Shown piece by piece: positions 8,314 to 18,130 of a stretch of DNA of 64,000 nt; positions within the stretch are counted from its first letter, which is position 1; each line of letters begins with the position of its first letter. The notes under the pieces are model-generated. The model made no database searches. It saw only the letters and a program-made list of their open reading frames with translations, and was not told the DNA's origin. The position numbers and the translations under genes were made by a program. The DNA comes from Rhodobium orientis (GTDB lineage Bacteria; Pseudomonadota; Alphaproteobacteria; Rhizobiales; Rhodobiaceae). Where the stretch lies: contig NZ_NPEV01000026.1 in assembly GCF_003258835.1 (NCBI RefSeq), forward strand, positions 1 through 64,000. Direction: 5' to 3'.

Positions 8314-10254
8314 TCAAGTGTAAGACTTGTAGCCGTTCCTGTCGGCCCCGTTGCCGCGCGGTCCCGGATCGTCCGGCGCCCGGCCGAGCGGATAGGCGAC
8401 CGTGCTCCGCCGGGTCCGATAGCCGTCGCCCACGGCATCGGGGATCGGCGGCGCGACGGTCTCGCGCCCGCCGGCGCTTGCCGGCTCCGGCTTCGCCGGT
8501 TTGGGGGCTGCAGCAGTCTCCGCCTTTTGCGGCACCTTTTCCGGCGCCGCATCCTTGGCAGGAACGTCCTTTGCCGCATCGGGCGCGGGGGCCTTGGCCT
8601 CCGCACCCTTTTCGTCCTTGTCCGCCTCCGGCTCGGCCGGGTCCTTGCCCGGCGTCGCCGCCGCTTGCTCGTTGGAGGCGGGGTGTTCGGTCTTGGCCGC
8701 GGGCGCCGGCGTCTCGCCGCTGCCCGTTCCGGAGCGTGCTCCGTCGGTATTTGATGACGCGGGAACGTCGAAGGCGGCGGTCTTCACCGCTCCCGCGTCA
8801 GATTTTCCCGGCGTACCGGCTGCCTCCTCGAGGTTGCCGACCGGTGCCTTGTCGTCTTCGGGCTTTTTCGGCGTGACGTCCCTGGCCGGCTCGATCACCG
8901 CCTTGGCGGCGACCGGCGGACGCGGCTGCAGCAGCGCCTCGTCGATCAATGGTCCGTCCTCGGGTGGCGCCAGCGCCGTTGGCGGCGCCTTCCACTCGAA
9001 GGCGTCGAGCTCGCCGGTGACCGGAGAAATCGGCGCCCAGGTGTCGGAGACGACGCCGTCGGCGACCCATGCCGGATCCTGCGGCGCCCGCACCGCCCGC
9101 GACAGCCATTCGCGGACCCGGCCATGATCGCCGTGCTGGCCCTCTTCGACCTCGGCCATCATCAGGCAGGCCCGCTTGGTCGGCGCCGAGCGCAACAGCT
9201 TGGTCAGCGCCTCGCGGGCCGCCTCCCAGTCATTGGCGTCGATCGCCACCCTGGCGAGCGCCAATGCGCCTTCCGGATGGTTGGCGCGGAGCTGGTTCAG
9301 GTGGTTGACCCGTTTCAGCCGGTCGCGGATGGAATCGCCGGGCCGGATATGGATATAGGCCTCGGCGATGTCCGGATGCGGGTTCTTTTTCCAGGCCGCC
9401 TCCAGGACCTTCGCGGCCCGGCCGAAATCGCCGGAACGCGAATAGAGCCGCCCGGCAACCGCCGCCGCCGGCACCAGGTCGGGTGCAAGGCCGTGGGCTT
9501 CCTTGGCCAGCGCCCGGGCCCGGTCGGGCGAGCTGGCCTCCAGCTCCATCGCCCGCGCGGTCAGCAGCACGGCGCGCTCGCGTCGTGCGGTCTTCTTATC
9601 GACCAGTTTGAACTGGGCGTTGCGCTCCAGCGTGGTCAGGGCCGCTTCCCAGTCGCCTTCCGACGCCTGGAAGTCGAGCATCGCCTTCCCGGCCCAGGGA
9701 AGGGCGGGCGAAAGGGCGATCGCCTCCTTGGCGTAGTGCCGGGCGGCTTCCGTCTCGCCGGCCCGCTGCGCCTCCAGATAGAGGCCGTGCAGGCCGAGGA
9801 CCTGGGTCGATTCATGCTCCAGCATGCTGGTGAACTGACCCTGGGCCTTGCCGCTGTCGCCACCGAGCTGGGCGGCCTGCGCCGCCAGCAGCTTGGTCGC
9901 CGGTTCCCGGCGCAGGAGCTTCTGGGCGTCCTTGGCGTATTTGCGGGCCCCGGAGACATCGCCCGAACCGACGGCGATGAGGCCGTTGGTCAGGGCCCGG
10001 TAGCCGCGTTCGCGGCGGCGCGTGCCCCAGAACCGGGCAAAGCTCCGCGGCGAGCGGACCAGTTTGACGATGATCGCCCAGGCGATGAAGAGAACGATGA
10101 CGAGGACCAGGAGGCCCACCAGGCCGACCATCAGGCTGGTCTGGATCTGGTAGCCCTGCCAGTCGAGCATCACGGTTCCCGGCCGGTCGGCAAGCCATGC
10201 CCCGCCAAGGGCGAAGGCGAACAGAACGGCGAAGAAGATTATCAAACGAACCAT
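8314..10254 (-). CDS. hemY: HemY-like tetratricopeptide membrane protein
   Basis: A 646-residue protein with two N-terminal membrane helices (residues 1-23 and about 40-65) and the HemY_N signature RSPRSFARFWGTRRRERGY. TPR-like helical repeats follow to about residue 400. The last 200 residues are a low-complexity Pro/Ala/Lys/Glu tail. This HemY is not the Bacillus protoporphyrinogen oxidase of the same name. It is an inner-membrane protein conserved beside hemC/hemD whose exact role in heme synthesis is unresolved. The start ATG is 20 bases downstream of the mic60 stop. Confidence 0.85.
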   Translation of the reverse strand: MVRLIIFFAVLFAFALGGAWLADRPGTVMLDWQGYQIQTSLMVGLVGLLVLVIVLFIAWAIIVKLVRSPRSFARFWGTRRRERGYRALTNGLIAVGSGDVSGARKYAKDAQKLLRREPATKLLAAQAAQLGGDSGKAQGQFTSMLEHESTQVLGLHGLYLEAQRAGETEAARHYAKEAIALSPALPWAGKAMLDFQASEGDWEAALTTLERNAQFKLVDKKTARRERAVLLTARAMELEASSPDRARALAKEAHGLAPDLVPAAAVAGRLYSRSGDFGRAAKVLEAAWKKNPHPDIAEAYIHIRPGDSIRDRLKRVNHLNQLRANHPEGALALARVAIDANDWEAAREALTKLLRSAPTKRACLMMAEVEEGQHGDHGRVREWLSRAVRAPQDPAWVADGVVSDTWAPISPVTGELDAFEWKAPPTALAPPEDGPLIDEALLQPRPPVAAKAVIEPARDVTPKKPEDDKAPVGNLEEAAGTPGKSDAGAVKTAAFDVPASSNTDGARSGTGSGETPAPAAKTEHPASNEQAAATPGKDPAEPEADKDEKGAEAKAPAPDAAKDVPAKDAAPEKVPQKAETAAAPKPAKPEPASAGGRETVAPPIPDAVGDGYRTRRSTVAYPLGRAPDDPGPRGNGADRNGYKSYT

Positions 10255-10274
10255 ATTACTACTCCCTCAGCCGC

Positions 10275-12098
10275 TCAGTTGCTCGCCGCCGGGGCGTCGC
10301 CCGACAGCATGGTCAACACGTCCTTGGCCGTCTGACGGACCAGGGACTCGGCTTCCAGGCGGGCCTGGACGGCCGCGGCCCAATCGGCCCCGGCGGCCTT
10401 GGCGTCGTCCGGCAAGGCATCCATTTCGCCGACGGCTTCGGCCAGCTTGCCGGCCTTCACCTCAGCTTCCATCCGCGCGACGATCGACGAGACACTGGTC
10501 CCGCCGCTGTCCCCGGCCGGCCGCACCTTCACTGCGGAACGGGCATTGACCAGGAACTTGTCGAGAATGCCGGCATCCTCAGGCACTTCGCTGGTGGTCG
10601 CCAGCATGGCGCCGGCCACCGCATCGAAGCGCTGGACCAGTTCGGCCCGCGTCGGCAGTCCGCTCTCGGCATGGGCTTCAAGCGCGGAAAGGTCGACCCC
10701 GTCGCCGACGGACGCCTTCACGGCCGAAAGCTCGGTGGCATAGGGCCGTCCGGCATCGACCGCATCGGACAGGGACGCGACCGCAAGGGCGCGCGCCGCC
10801 GTTTCGCGGGCGGTGACGCCACCGAGCTGTTCCTCGGCGGAACCCATCCGCTGGTCGAGCGAGGTGATGGTCTCCTCCAGCGAGCCGAGCTTGGTCGTCA
10901 GCGACTCCTGACCGGACTGCAGCGCCGACAACTGGCTGGTCGCCGCGTCGACGTTCTCCGTCAGCGTCTCTGTCGCCGCCTGCAGGGCCTTGACGTCGGG
11001 TCCGAGCGCAACGCCTGCGCCGGATGCGACATCGGCCTGCTGGGCCGTCAGGGCAACCTGCTTGAGTTGGTCGGCGGTGCTGCTGACCGTGCTTTCAGCC
11101 TCCGAGAGACGGCTGTCGATATCGGCCACCCGCTCGGGCAGGCTTGGGTCGCCCGCCGGCTTGTCGGCCAACGTCGCCACCTGGTCCTGCATCGATGTAA
11201 GCTTGCTCTGGACGTCGGTGATTTCCGACTGCAGGCTTTCGAGCGCCACGTCCGATCCGGCCGCACCGGTCGAGACCAGCCGCCGCAATTCGGTGACCTC
11301 CTCGTTGAGCGGGGTCAGATCCGGCACCGCTTCACGGGCCGATCGTGCCGCCTCTTCGGCGGCCGTCAGACGCTCGGCAAGGGTCGCGATCTGGTCGCTC
11401 GTGCCGGTGTCGTCGGGCGCCGATTCCAGCGCGGAGACGCGGGTTGAGAGCCCGTCGACGGTCGTCGCCAGCTCGCCACCGCCGGCAATCCGCTCTTCGA
11501 GCGCGGCGATCTTGGCCTCAGCCTCGCTGAGCGCCGTCTGCGTGGCCGCGGCCTCTTGGGCACCCGGCAACTGCAGTTTTCCGGTCTGGATCAGGCCGTA
11601 GGCACCGCCGAGCGCGATCACGCCGCCGAGCAGGGCGGCGACGAAACGGCTGCCGGCACCGCTGCTCTGGACCGGCGGCGGCGCCATCTTGGTCGCCCCC
11701 GGGTCGGCCTTCGGCGCGGCTCCCGCAGCGGCGCTTTTCGGCTTCTCGTCCGGTTTCGGCGGAGCCTTCGGATCCGGCTTTGCCTCGCCGGGCTTGGCGG
11801 CGGCCTTCGGGTCGTCCGTCTTGCCGGTTTCGGCCGTCTTCGCGCCTCCCGCAGCGCTTGTCGGCTTGTCGCCCGGCTTGGCGTCGGTCCCGGTGGCTGG
11901 TTTGCCCGGATCCTTGTCTTTCGACTCTGTTGCCTTCAGATCGATGGTTACGGGTTGTCGGGGCGGTCGGCTCGCCTGCTTGCGCTCCGCGGCCGAAGGA
12001 TTCGCGTCCGTCTTGTCCTTTCCAGGGGCATTATCTTGAGGGCCTTGCTTGCCTGGTCCGGTCGCGCCGGGACGATCCTTGTCAGAATTGGAAGCCAT
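10275..12098 (-). CDS. Mic60 (mitofilin) homologue
   Basis: A 607-residue protein with a long disordered Lys/Pro/Ala/Asp N-terminus, one membrane helix at about residues 151-172 (FVAALLGGVIALGGAYGL), an extended coiled coil, and a C-terminal mitofilin-type helical domain ending ESLVRQTAKDVL. Alphaproteobacterial Mic60 is encoded between hemD and hemY, exactly as here, and relates to the mitochondrial cristae-junction protein; in phototrophic alphaproteobacteria it shapes intracytoplasmic membranes. I chose the second Met (MASNSDKDR) because GAGGAG lies 5 bases upstream of it. Confidence 0.85.
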   Translation of the reverse strand: MASNSDKDRPGATGPGKQGPQDNAPGKDKTDANPSAAERKQASRPPRQPVTIDLKATESKDKDPGKPATGTDAKPGDKPTSAAGGAKTAETGKTDDPKAAAKPGEAKPDPKAPPKPDEKPKSAAAGAAPKADPGATKMAPPPVQSSGAGSRFVAALLGGVIALGGAYGLIQTGKLQLPGAQEAAATQTALSEAEAKIAALEERIAGGGELATTVDGLSTRVSALESAPDDTGTSDQIATLAERLTAAEEAARSAREAVPDLTPLNEEVTELRRLVSTGAAGSDVALESLQSEITDVQSKLTSMQDQVATLADKPAGDPSLPERVADIDSRLSEAESTVSSTADQLKQVALTAQQADVASGAGVALGPDVKALQAATETLTENVDAATSQLSALQSGQESLTTKLGSLEETITSLDQRMGSAEEQLGGVTARETAARALAVASLSDAVDAGRPYATELSAVKASVGDGVDLSALEAHAESGLPTRAELVQRFDAVAGAMLATTSEVPEDAGILDKFLVNARSAVKVRPAGDSGGTSVSSIVARMEAEVKAGKLAEAVGEMDALPDDAKAAGADWAAAVQARLEAESLVRQTAKDVLTMLSGDAPAASN

Positions 12099-12228
12099 GC
12101 AACTCCTCTGGTAAGCGTGGGCGATCACCCGACGGTCTGCCCCCGGACCGCGGGTATGCTTCAGTTATACCGGCTTCATTGCATTGGGAGAACACCCATT
12201 GCGGGCCGACTTTGCCGCAATGTGGCCT

Positions 12229-12957
12229 TCAGTCGCTGTTTTTGGGCAGCAACCCCAGCAAATCCGCCCCGTCGGGATGGGCAGGGATCGCTATTTTTTC
12301 AAAGCCTGCCGCGACAAGCGGGGCGGCCGCCTTGGCCGAGATGGCGTAAAGCGGCAGTGTTTTTAATGCCTCTGCGAGGCTGTTTTGTCGCACCGCCGCA
12401 ACGAAGGCATCGGCCGTGCGGGCCGAATAAATCAGCGCACCATCGAGGGTTTTCGTCCTGAACCCGGCAATCGTGGCCGGATCGAAGGCAGTCTTCACGA
12501 CCGTCCGGTAGACCTCCGCCACAACCACGGAAAAGCCCTTGGCCCGGCATTTGCCGTCAAGATCGCCGGTCCGCTCCGCGCCCGCCGCGTAGACGAGCGT
12601 GCCGCAAGCCGGATCGAGGTGGGAGGAGATCAGGTCGACGAGGTCGTCGACGGCGCCGTCGGCGGAAAACACCTCGGCAAAGCCGGCCTCGCGGGCAAGG
12701 CTTGCGGTCGTGGCGCCGACGGCAAAGAGCGGCAGGGCGGCGATGGCGGCGAAATCCGCACGCCGGCCAAGCGCCCGGATGCCGTTGGCGCTGGTCACCA
12801 GCACGGCCGAGGCGCCCTCAAGGGAGATCGGCACGTCGGCGTCGAACACCACCTTGAGCAGGGAATCGACAAGCGCCTCGTGGCCGAGCCCGGCAAGCTG
12901 GCGGGCGGTCTCGGCGGCGCCGGGATCCGGGCGGGTGACGAGAAAGCGCATGGGCAC
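12229..12957 (-). CDS. hemD: Uroporphyrinogen-III synthase
   Basis: A 242-residue HemD. The family's sequence is weakly conserved, but the N-terminal MRFLVTRPDPGAAETA segment, a YAAGAERTGDLD segment between the two domains, and the position 27 bases after hemC make the call secure. It closes and flips ring D of hydroxymethylbilane to form uroporphyrinogen III, the branch point to heme, siroheme and cobalamin. Translation probably starts at the second Met (MRF). A 130-base gap separates it from mic60. Confidence 0.9.
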   Translation of the reverse strand: MPMRFLVTRPDPGAAETARQLAGLGHEALVDSLLKVVFDADVPISLEGASAVLVTSANGIRALGRRADFAAIAALPLFAVGATTASLAREAGFAEVFSADGAVDDLVDLISSHLDPACGTLVYAAGAERTGDLDGKCRAKGFSVVVAEVYRTVVKTAFDPATIAGFRTKTLDGALIYSARTADAFVAAVRQNSLAEALKTLPLYAISAKAAAPLVAAGFEKIAIPAHPDGADLLGLLPKNSD

Positions 12958-12984
12958 GACCTTAGCGACGGCCGGCGGACGCCG

Positions 12985-13911
12985 TCAAAGGTGGGCGAAG
13001 AAGTCCGGCCCGCCGCGCTCCTTCAGGATCCGGCCGCATTCGCTGCCGATGGCGAGGGCATCGACGACCGGGCCTTCCCGGACGATCTCGTGGACCTCCG
13101 AGCCGTCGGTCTTCAGGATCATGCCCTTGAAGGACATCATGCCGTCCACCAGCGTCGCATGGCCGGCGATCGGCGTGCGGCACGAGCCGTCGAGCTCGTA
13201 GAGGAACGCGCGTTCCGCGCCGAGCGCCACCGCCGTGTCCGCATCGTGGATCGGGGCGAGCAGCGCCAGGGTCTCCTGATCCTCGATCCGGGACTCGATG
13301 GTGATCGCACCCTGGCCGACGGCCGGCAGGAAGTCCTCAAGCTCGATCAGCGAGGTGATGACATGGGCCATGCCGAGGCGCCTCAGCCCGGCATTGGCAA
13401 GGAGCGTGGCATCGACGACGCCGTCCTCCAGCTTCTTCAGCCGGCTCTGCACGTTGCCGCGGAAGGTGACGACCTCGATATCGGGTCGCAGCCGCTTGAT
13501 CAGCGACTGGCGCCTCAGCGACGAGGAACCGACGACGGCGCCCTCGGGCAGCTCCATCAGGGTTGTCGCCTTCGGGCTGATGAACGCATCGCGCACGTCC
13601 TCGCGCGGCAGGAAAGCGGTCAGCGCCAGCCCGTCCGGCAGCACCGTCGGCATGTCCTTGGCCGAATGGACCGCGAGATCGATGCGCTTGTCGAGCAGCG
13701 CTTCTTCGATTTCCTTGGTGAAAAGGCCCTTGCCGCCGGCTTCCGACAGCGGCCGGTCGAGGATGGCATCGCCCGTCGTCTTGATGACGACGATCTCGAT
13801 CTCCGGCGCGGCATCGCCATGGGCGGCCTGGATGCGGTCGCGGGTCTCATGGGCCTGGGCGAGCGCCAGCGCACTGCCTCGGGTACCAATTCGCACAGGT
13901 TTCGTTTGCAA
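12985..13911 (-). CDS. hemC: Hydroxymethylbilane synthase (porphobilinogen deaminase)
   Basis: A 308-residue HemC that joins four porphobilinogen units into hydroxymethylbilane. The start [14 protein letters not shown] and the cofactor-attachment cysteine in [13 protein letters not shown] are intact. The predicted start codon is TTG, just before the conserved N-terminus, with GAG a few bases upstream; a GTG six codons in is possible. It is the first gene of a minus-strand operon with hemD, mic60 and hemY, and is divergent from tsaD across 157 bases. Confidence 0.95.
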   Translation of the reverse strand: MQTKPVRIGTRGSALALAQAHETRDRIQAAHGDAAPEIEIVVIKTTGDAILDRPLSEAGGKGLFTKEIEEALLDKRIDLAVHSAKDMPTVLPDGLALTAFLPREDVRDAFISPKATTLMELPEGAVVGSSSLRRQSLIKRLRPDIEVVTFRGNVQSRLKKLEDGVVDATLLANAGLRRLGMAHVITSLIELEDFLPAVGQGAITIESRIEDQETLALLAPIHDADTAVALGAERAFLYELDGSCRTPIAGHATLVDGMMSFKGMILKTDGSEVHEIVREGPVVDALAIGSECGRILKERGGPDFFAHL

Positions 13912-14068
13912 TAGTCTCGATCCGGAGTTACGGCCTCGGGGAAACGCGATCGCGCCGGAACGGGCAGCGATCTGGCAGGATCGACCACCGACGCCCAGGC
14001 GGCTATGGTGATAAGCTGAGGGTCAGGACCCGTCAATTGCCTACAGTTTGCCGCACGGAAAAGCCCTT

Positions 14069-15145
14069 ATGATCGTGCTCGGCATCGAGACGAGTTGCGA
14101 CGAGACGGCTGCGGCCGTCGTCCACCGGGATGCCGAGGGGCGCGGCACCATCCTCTCAGACGTCGTCTGGAGCCAGATCGAGGCCCATGCCGCCTTCGGC
14201 GGCGTCGTGCCGGAGATCGCCGCGCGCGCCCATGTGGAGGCCCTCGACCGCATCATCGGGACCGCCATGGCCGAGGCCGGCGTCGGCTTCCGGGACCTGT
14301 CCGGCATTGCCGCCACCGCAGGCCCCGGCCTCGTCGGCGGGCTCCTCGTCGGCCTGACGACGGCAAAGGCAATCGCGGCGGCGAGCGGAAAACCGCTCCT
14401 TGCCGTCAATCACCTCGCCGCCCACGCGCTGACCCCGCGCCTCGTCGGCGAGCTTGCCTTTCCCTATCTGATGTTCCTCGTCTCCGGCGGCCACACCCAG
14501 ATCCTCCTGGTGCGCGACGTCGGCCATTACGAGCGCTGGGGCACGACCATCGACGACGCCCTCGGCGAGGCCTTCGACAAGACCGCAAAGCTGCTCGGCC
14601 TTGCCTATCCCGGCGGGCCGGAGGTGGAAAAGGCGGCGAGGCAGGGCGATGCCAAGCGCTTCGATCTGCCGCGCCCGCTGATCGACCGCCCAAGCCTCGA
14701 TTTCTCCTTTGCCGGCCTGAAGACCGCCGTCAGGCTTGCGGCAAAGGGCGTCGCCCCGCTTACCGACCAGGACGTCGCCGACATCTGCGCGGCCTTCCAG
14801 GGGGCCGTTGCCGACGTCGTTCGCAAGAAGCTGACGGCGGCGCTGAAGCGCTTTTCAGAGGAATTCCCCGGCTGGCCCATCGGCTTCGCCGCGGCCGGCG
14901 GCGTTGCCTCCAACGGAGTCTTGCGCGCCGTCCTCACCGAGGTGGCCGAGGCCGCCGGCGCCCGGTTCCTGGCGCTGCCGCCAAAGCTGTGCACCGACAA
15001 CGGCGCCATGATCGCCTGGGCCGGGGCGGAACGGCTTTCCCGCGGCGAGAGCGATTCCCTCGACTTCGCCGCCCGCGCCCGCTGGCCGCTCGATGAAAGC
15101 GCCTCGCCGATGGTCGGCTCCGGCCGGCTCGGCGCGAAGGTATGA
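14069..15145 (+). CDS. tsaD: tRNA N6-threonylcarbamoyladenosine transferase subunit TsaD
   Basis: A 358-residue TsaD (Gcp/YgjD). It transfers threonylcarbamoyl from TsaC's product to A37 of ANN-decoding tRNAs. Visible marks are GIETSCDET at the N-terminus, the metal-binding HLAAH motif, SGGHTQI, and a C-terminal [11 protein letters not shown]. The ATG is preceded by GGAAAAG; an upstream TTG in frame is less likely. Its stop overlaps the possible gpsA start ATGA. The tsaD-gpsA-YciI-EVE arrangement is common in Rhizobiales. Confidence 0.95.
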   Translation: MIVLGIETSCDETAAAVVHRDAEGRGTILSDVVWSQIEAHAAFGGVVPEIAARAHVEALDRIIGTAMAEAGVGFRDLSGIAATAGPGLVGGLLVGLTTAKAIAAASGKPLLAVNHLAAHALTPRLVGELAFPYLMFLVSGGHTQILLVRDVGHYERWGTTIDDALGEAFDKTAKLLGLAYPGGPEVEKAARQGDAKRFDLPRPLIDRPSLDFSFAGLKTAVRLAAKGVAPLTDQDVADICAAFQGAVADVVRKKLTAALKRFSEEFPGWPIGFAAAGGVASNGVLRAVLTEVAEAAGARFLALPPKLCTDNGAMIAWAGAERLSRGESDSLDFAARARWPLDESASPMVGSGRLGAKV

Positions 15146-15153
15146 GGGCGGCG

Positions 15154-16155
15154 ATGGAACGTTTCGAGACCATTGGGATCATCGGCGCCGGCGCCTGGGG
15201 CAGCGCCCTTGCCCTCGTCGCCGCCCGCGCCGGAAAGAAGGCAATCCTCTGGGGCCGTGACGCCGAGACCGTTGCGTCCGTCAACGCCGGCACCGGCAAT
15301 CCGCGCTACCTGCCCGGCATTGCCTTCAAGGAAGCGGTGTCGGCGACCACCGACCTTGCCGAGGCGGCTCGCGCCAATCTCCTCCTCCTCGTCACGCCGG
15401 CCCAGACCCTGCGCGCCATCCTCCGCGACCTTGCGCCGCTGGTGGCAGAGGGCACACCCGTCGTCCTCTGCGCCAAGGGCATCGAGCGGGCGACCGGCCG
15501 GCTGATGAGCGAGGTGCTGGCCGAGGAATTGCCGCAGGCCCGACCCGCGGCGCTCTCCGGCCCGAGCTTTGCCAGCGACGTCGCCAAGGGCCTGCCGACC
15601 GCCGTGACGGTCGCAAGCCCCGACGGCGCACTCGCCGATGCCATCGCGGACGGCCTCTCCACCCCCGCGTTCCGGCCCTATGCGGCGACCGACCTCATCG
15701 GCGTGGAAATCGGCGGCGCGCTGAAGAACGTGCTGGCGATCGCCGCCGGCGCCGTTGCCGGAGCGCGGCTCGGCAAGAGCGCGGAAGCGGCGCTGATCGC
15801 CCGCGGCTTCGCGGAAATCCGCCGCTTTTCCCGCAACCGCAGGGCCGAGCCGGAAACCCTGATGGGCCTTTCCGGCCTCGGCGACCTGATGCTGACCTGC
15901 TCCAGCGTCCAGTCCCGCAACTACGCCTTCGGCATCCGCATCGGCGAGGGCGCGGCGGTCGCCGATCTCCTCGCCGAAGGCTGCCCGCTCGCCGAGGGCG
16001 CCATGACCGCGCCGGTCGCGCGCGACCTTGCCCGCGTTGAGGCCATCGACATGCCGATCACGGAGGTCGTTGCCGAAATCGTCGAAGGCAGTCTCGCCCT
16101 CGATGCCGCCATCGACCGGCTGATGCGCCGGCCGCTCAAGCGGGAAGAGGCATAG
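15154..16155 (+). CDS. gpsA: Glycerol-3-phosphate dehydrogenase [NAD(P)+]
   Basis: A 333-residue GpsA that reduces dihydroxyacetone phosphate to sn-glycerol 3-phosphate for phospholipid synthesis. It shows the dinucleotide-binding GAGAWGSALA, the catalytic-lysine region IGGALKNVLAIAAG, and GLSGLGDLMLTC. An ATG at 15142 overlaps the tsaD stop, but GAGGG lies 6 bases before the ATG at 15154, which I prefer. Confidence 0.95.
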   Translation: MERFETIGIIGAGAWGSALALVAARAGKKAILWGRDAETVASVNAGTGNPRYLPGIAFKEAVSATTDLAEAARANLLLLVTPAQTLRAILRDLAPLVAEGTPVVLCAKGIERATGRLMSEVLAEELPQARPAALSGPSFASDVAKGLPTAVTVASPDGALADAIADGLSTPAFRPYAATDLIGVEIGGALKNVLAIAAGAVAGARLGKSAEAALIARGFAEIRRFSRNRRAEPETLMGLSGLGDLMLTCSSVQSRNYAFGIRIGEGAAVADLLAEGCPLAEGAMTAPVARDLARVEAIDMPITEVVAEIVEGSLALDAAIDRLMRRPLKREEA

Positions 16156-16156
16156 A

Positions 16157-16258
16157 GCGTATTCCCGCAAAGTGGGCACCGGTTTGCGGATAAGAATACG
16201 CGTCAAAACAAAAAGTTAGAGCGTTTCGCGCGATTCCGTAATCACGTGAAACGCTCTA
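16157..16258 (+). repeat. Rhizobiales-type double palindrome element
   Basis: Two adjacent palindromes follow the gpsA stop. The first begins GCGTATTCCCGCAAA and ends TTTGCGG...AATACGC. The second has perfect 11-base arms, TAGAGCGTTTC and GAAACGCTCTA. A second copy of the latter is found at 24736-24774. Elements of this form are dispersed in Rhizobiales intergenic DNA; here it may also act as a terminator. Confidence 0.65.
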
Positions 16259-16391
16259 GCCGCCAGATTTCCCGTCAAAATCGCTTTTTCTCAGCCCACC
16301 GCACTAGACGCCGCGAGACGCCCCGCCTAATCTCCGCCGCCGAGATTTCAGGGCACCCGCCCCTTACCAAAAATGCCTCCGGGAGACCTTT

Positions 16392-16679
16392 ATGCTTTAC
16401 GCGCTCATCTGCACCGACAAGCCGCACATGGCGGAAACGCGGGCCAATACCCGCCCAGACCATCTCGCCTATCTCGACGCCCTTGGCGGCAAGCTGAAGG
16501 CGGCCGGCCCCTTCCTCGACGACGACGGCACCCCGTCCGGCAGCCTGATCATCATCGAGGCCTCCAACCGCCAGGAAGCCCTTGCCGTTTCCGAAGAGGA
16601 CCCGTATGAGCGCGCCGGCCTCTTCGAGCATGTGGAAATCCGGCCGTGGAGCTGGGCGGTCAAGAACCCGGACTGCTGA
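16392..16679 (+). CDS. YciI family protein
   Basis: A 95-residue ferredoxin-like-fold protein of the YciI family. It shows the LYALICTD start, a conserved RPDHLAYL with the family's His, GPFLDDDG, and EEDPYERAGLFEHVEIRPW near the end. The family's function is mostly unknown; some members are dehydrochlorinases or putative His/Asp enzymes. The EVE-domain gene begins one base after its stop, so the two are co-transcribed. Confidence 0.9.
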   Translation: MLYALICTDKPHMAETRANTRPDHLAYLDALGGKLKAAGPFLDDDGTPSGSLIIIEASNRQEALAVSEEDPYERAGLFEHVEIRPWSWAVKNPDC

Positions 16680-16680
16680 G

Positions 16681-17118
16681 ATGGCCTACTGGCTGTTCAA
16701 ATCCGAGCCGGGCACCTGGTCGTGGGACGACCAGGTGAAGAAGGGCGATAAGGGCGAGCAATGGGACGGCGTCCGCAACTATCAGGCCCGCAACAACATG
16801 CAGGCCATGAAGCTCGGCGAGCGCGGCTTCTTCTACCACTCGGTCAATGAGAAGAAGATCGTCGGCGTCGTCGAGGTCTGCAAAGAAGCGCATCCCGATT
16901 CCACCACCGACGACGAGCGCTGGCACTGCGTCGACGTGCGCGCGCTGGCGCCGCTTGTGACGCCGGTCTCCCTCGACGACGTCAAGGCAACGCCGGAGCT
17001 GGAGGAGATGGTGCTGGCCAAGAACTCGCGGCTTTCCGTGCAGCCGGTCGAGCCGGAGGAGTGGGATCGCATCTGCCGCATGGGCGGTATCGACCCGCAA
17101 ACCCTGAAGCCGCTCTGA
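16681..17118 (+). CDS. EVE domain-containing protein
   Basis: A 145-residue single-domain EVE protein. EVE domains belong to the PUA-like superfamily and bind modified bases in DNA or RNA. The family opening AYWLFKSEPGTWSWDD and the WDGVRNYQARNNMQAMK block are clear. Stand-alone EVE proteins next to YciI are typical of alphaproteobacteria and are probably involved in RNA modification or metabolism rather than phage defence. It is translationally close-coupled to the YciI gene. Confidence 0.92.
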   Translation: MAYWLFKSEPGTWSWDDQVKKGDKGEQWDGVRNYQARNNMQAMKLGERGFFYHSVNEKKIVGVVEVCKEAHPDSTTDDERWHCVDVRALAPLVTPVSLDDVKATPELEEMVLAKNSRLSVQPVEPEEWDRICRMGGIDPQTLKPL

Positions 17119-17155
17119 CGGCCCGGTACGGGAGCGTCGCCCCGGGAGGGTGCCG

Positions 17156-17506
17156 ATGGATGTCTATCACTGCTTCATCGACCTGAAGCCGGGCGCCTCG
17201 GACCTCGCCTTCGCCGACAATCTGACAACGTTCCTGGATGGCCTGAAAGCCGACGGCAAGATCGCCGGCTGGCGGCTGATGCGGCGCAAGCTCGGCCTTG
17301 CGCCCAGGGAACTCGGCGAGTTCCACATCGCCATCGAGGTGGAAGGCCTCGCCCAGCTCGACGCCGCCTTTGCCCTCGTCTCCCGCCGCGACGGCGCGGT
17401 GGAGGCCCGGCACTTTTCGGTCAATTCCATGGTCGAAAAGGCCACCTTCGCGCTCTATCGCGACTTCCCCGACCCTCACCGCCAGCGCGGCGAGGAAAAG
17501 TTCTGA
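17156..17506 (+). CDS. Conserved protein, DUF6614-like
   Basis: A 116-residue cytoplasmic protein of unknown function. I recognise the general form of a family called DUF6614 (MDVYHCFIDLKPG start, RRKLGLAP centre, RDFPDPHR end), but that label is from memory. No catalytic motif is evident. The start ATG is supported by GGGAGGG five bases upstream; a GTG two codons earlier is possible. Confidence 0.6.
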   Translation: MDVYHCFIDLKPGASDLAFADNLTTFLDGLKADGKIAGWRLMRRKLGLAPRELGEFHIAIEVEGLAQLDAAFALVSRRDGAVEARHFSVNSMVEKATFALYRDFPDPHRQRGEEKF

Positions 17507-17626
17507 CCCCCTCTTTCCGGCGCCCATTCCTCCGCCGCGCGACTTGACGACCGTCAAGGGGATGCGGCCTTCCCCATGGCATGCCTTTGCGACCAGTTGT
17601 CGTTTTGCCCGCAAAGGAGGCCCGCC

Positions 17627-18100
17627 ATGGACGATATGGCGATTGCCCGCGCGCTCCATATCGCCGGCGTCGTCCTTTGGATCGGCGGCGTCGCCTTCGT
17701 CACCACCGTCCTTTTGCCGGCGGTCCTGCGCTTCAAGTCGGCCGAGGAGCGCGTCGCCTTCTTCGAGGAGATCGAGGGCCGCTTCGCCTGGCAGGCGCGG
17801 GCTACGACGCTGCTCGTCGGCCTGTCCGGCCTCTACATGGCCTGGGCCTGGGACCTCTGGGACCGGTTCCTCGATCCGGCCTTCTGGTGGATGCATGCCA
17901 TGGTCGCAGTCTGGGCTCTCTTTTCCGTCATGCTGTTTATCGCCGAGCCGCTCTTCCTCCACCGCTGGTTTCGAACCGCCGCAAAAGACCGACCCGAGGC
18001 AACGTTCCAGCTGATCCGGCGCCTGCACTGGGTCCTTTTGACACTCGGTCTCATCACGATTTTGGGTGCGGTCGCCGGCAGTCACGGTATGCTCTTCTGA
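17627..18100 (+). CDS. Integral membrane protein, CopD-like
   Basis: A 157-residue protein with four hydrophobic helices. The opening ARALHIAGVVLWIGGVAF and later WWMHAMVAVWALFSVMLF and LHWVLLTLGLITILGA resemble the small CopD/DUF2269-type membrane proteins, whose conserved histidines may bind heme or copper. Substrate and role are unknown. AAAGGAGG upstream fixes the start. The cobG-like gene follows after 30 bases and may be co-transcribed. Confidence 0.6.
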   Translation: MDDMAIARALHIAGVVLWIGGVAFVTTVLLPAVLRFKSAEERVAFFEEIEGRFAWQARATTLLVGLSGLYMAWAWDLWDRFLDPAFWWMHAMVAVWALFSVMLFIAEPLFLHRWFRTAAKDRPEATFQLIRRLHWVLLTLGLITILGAVAGSHGMLF

Positions 18101-18130
18101 CTGCCCAAAAAGACGACCTCAAACCGCGCC

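Noticed and set aside
10970-11447. Separate small genes on the plus strand within the mic60 region
   Set aside because: They are serine/alanine-rich shadows of the coiled-coil coding sequence.
16681-17118. EVE-domain protein as an antiphage defence gene
   Set aside because: It is a stand-alone EVE next to YciI and core genes, the usual housekeeping context, with no nuclease or McrBC partner.
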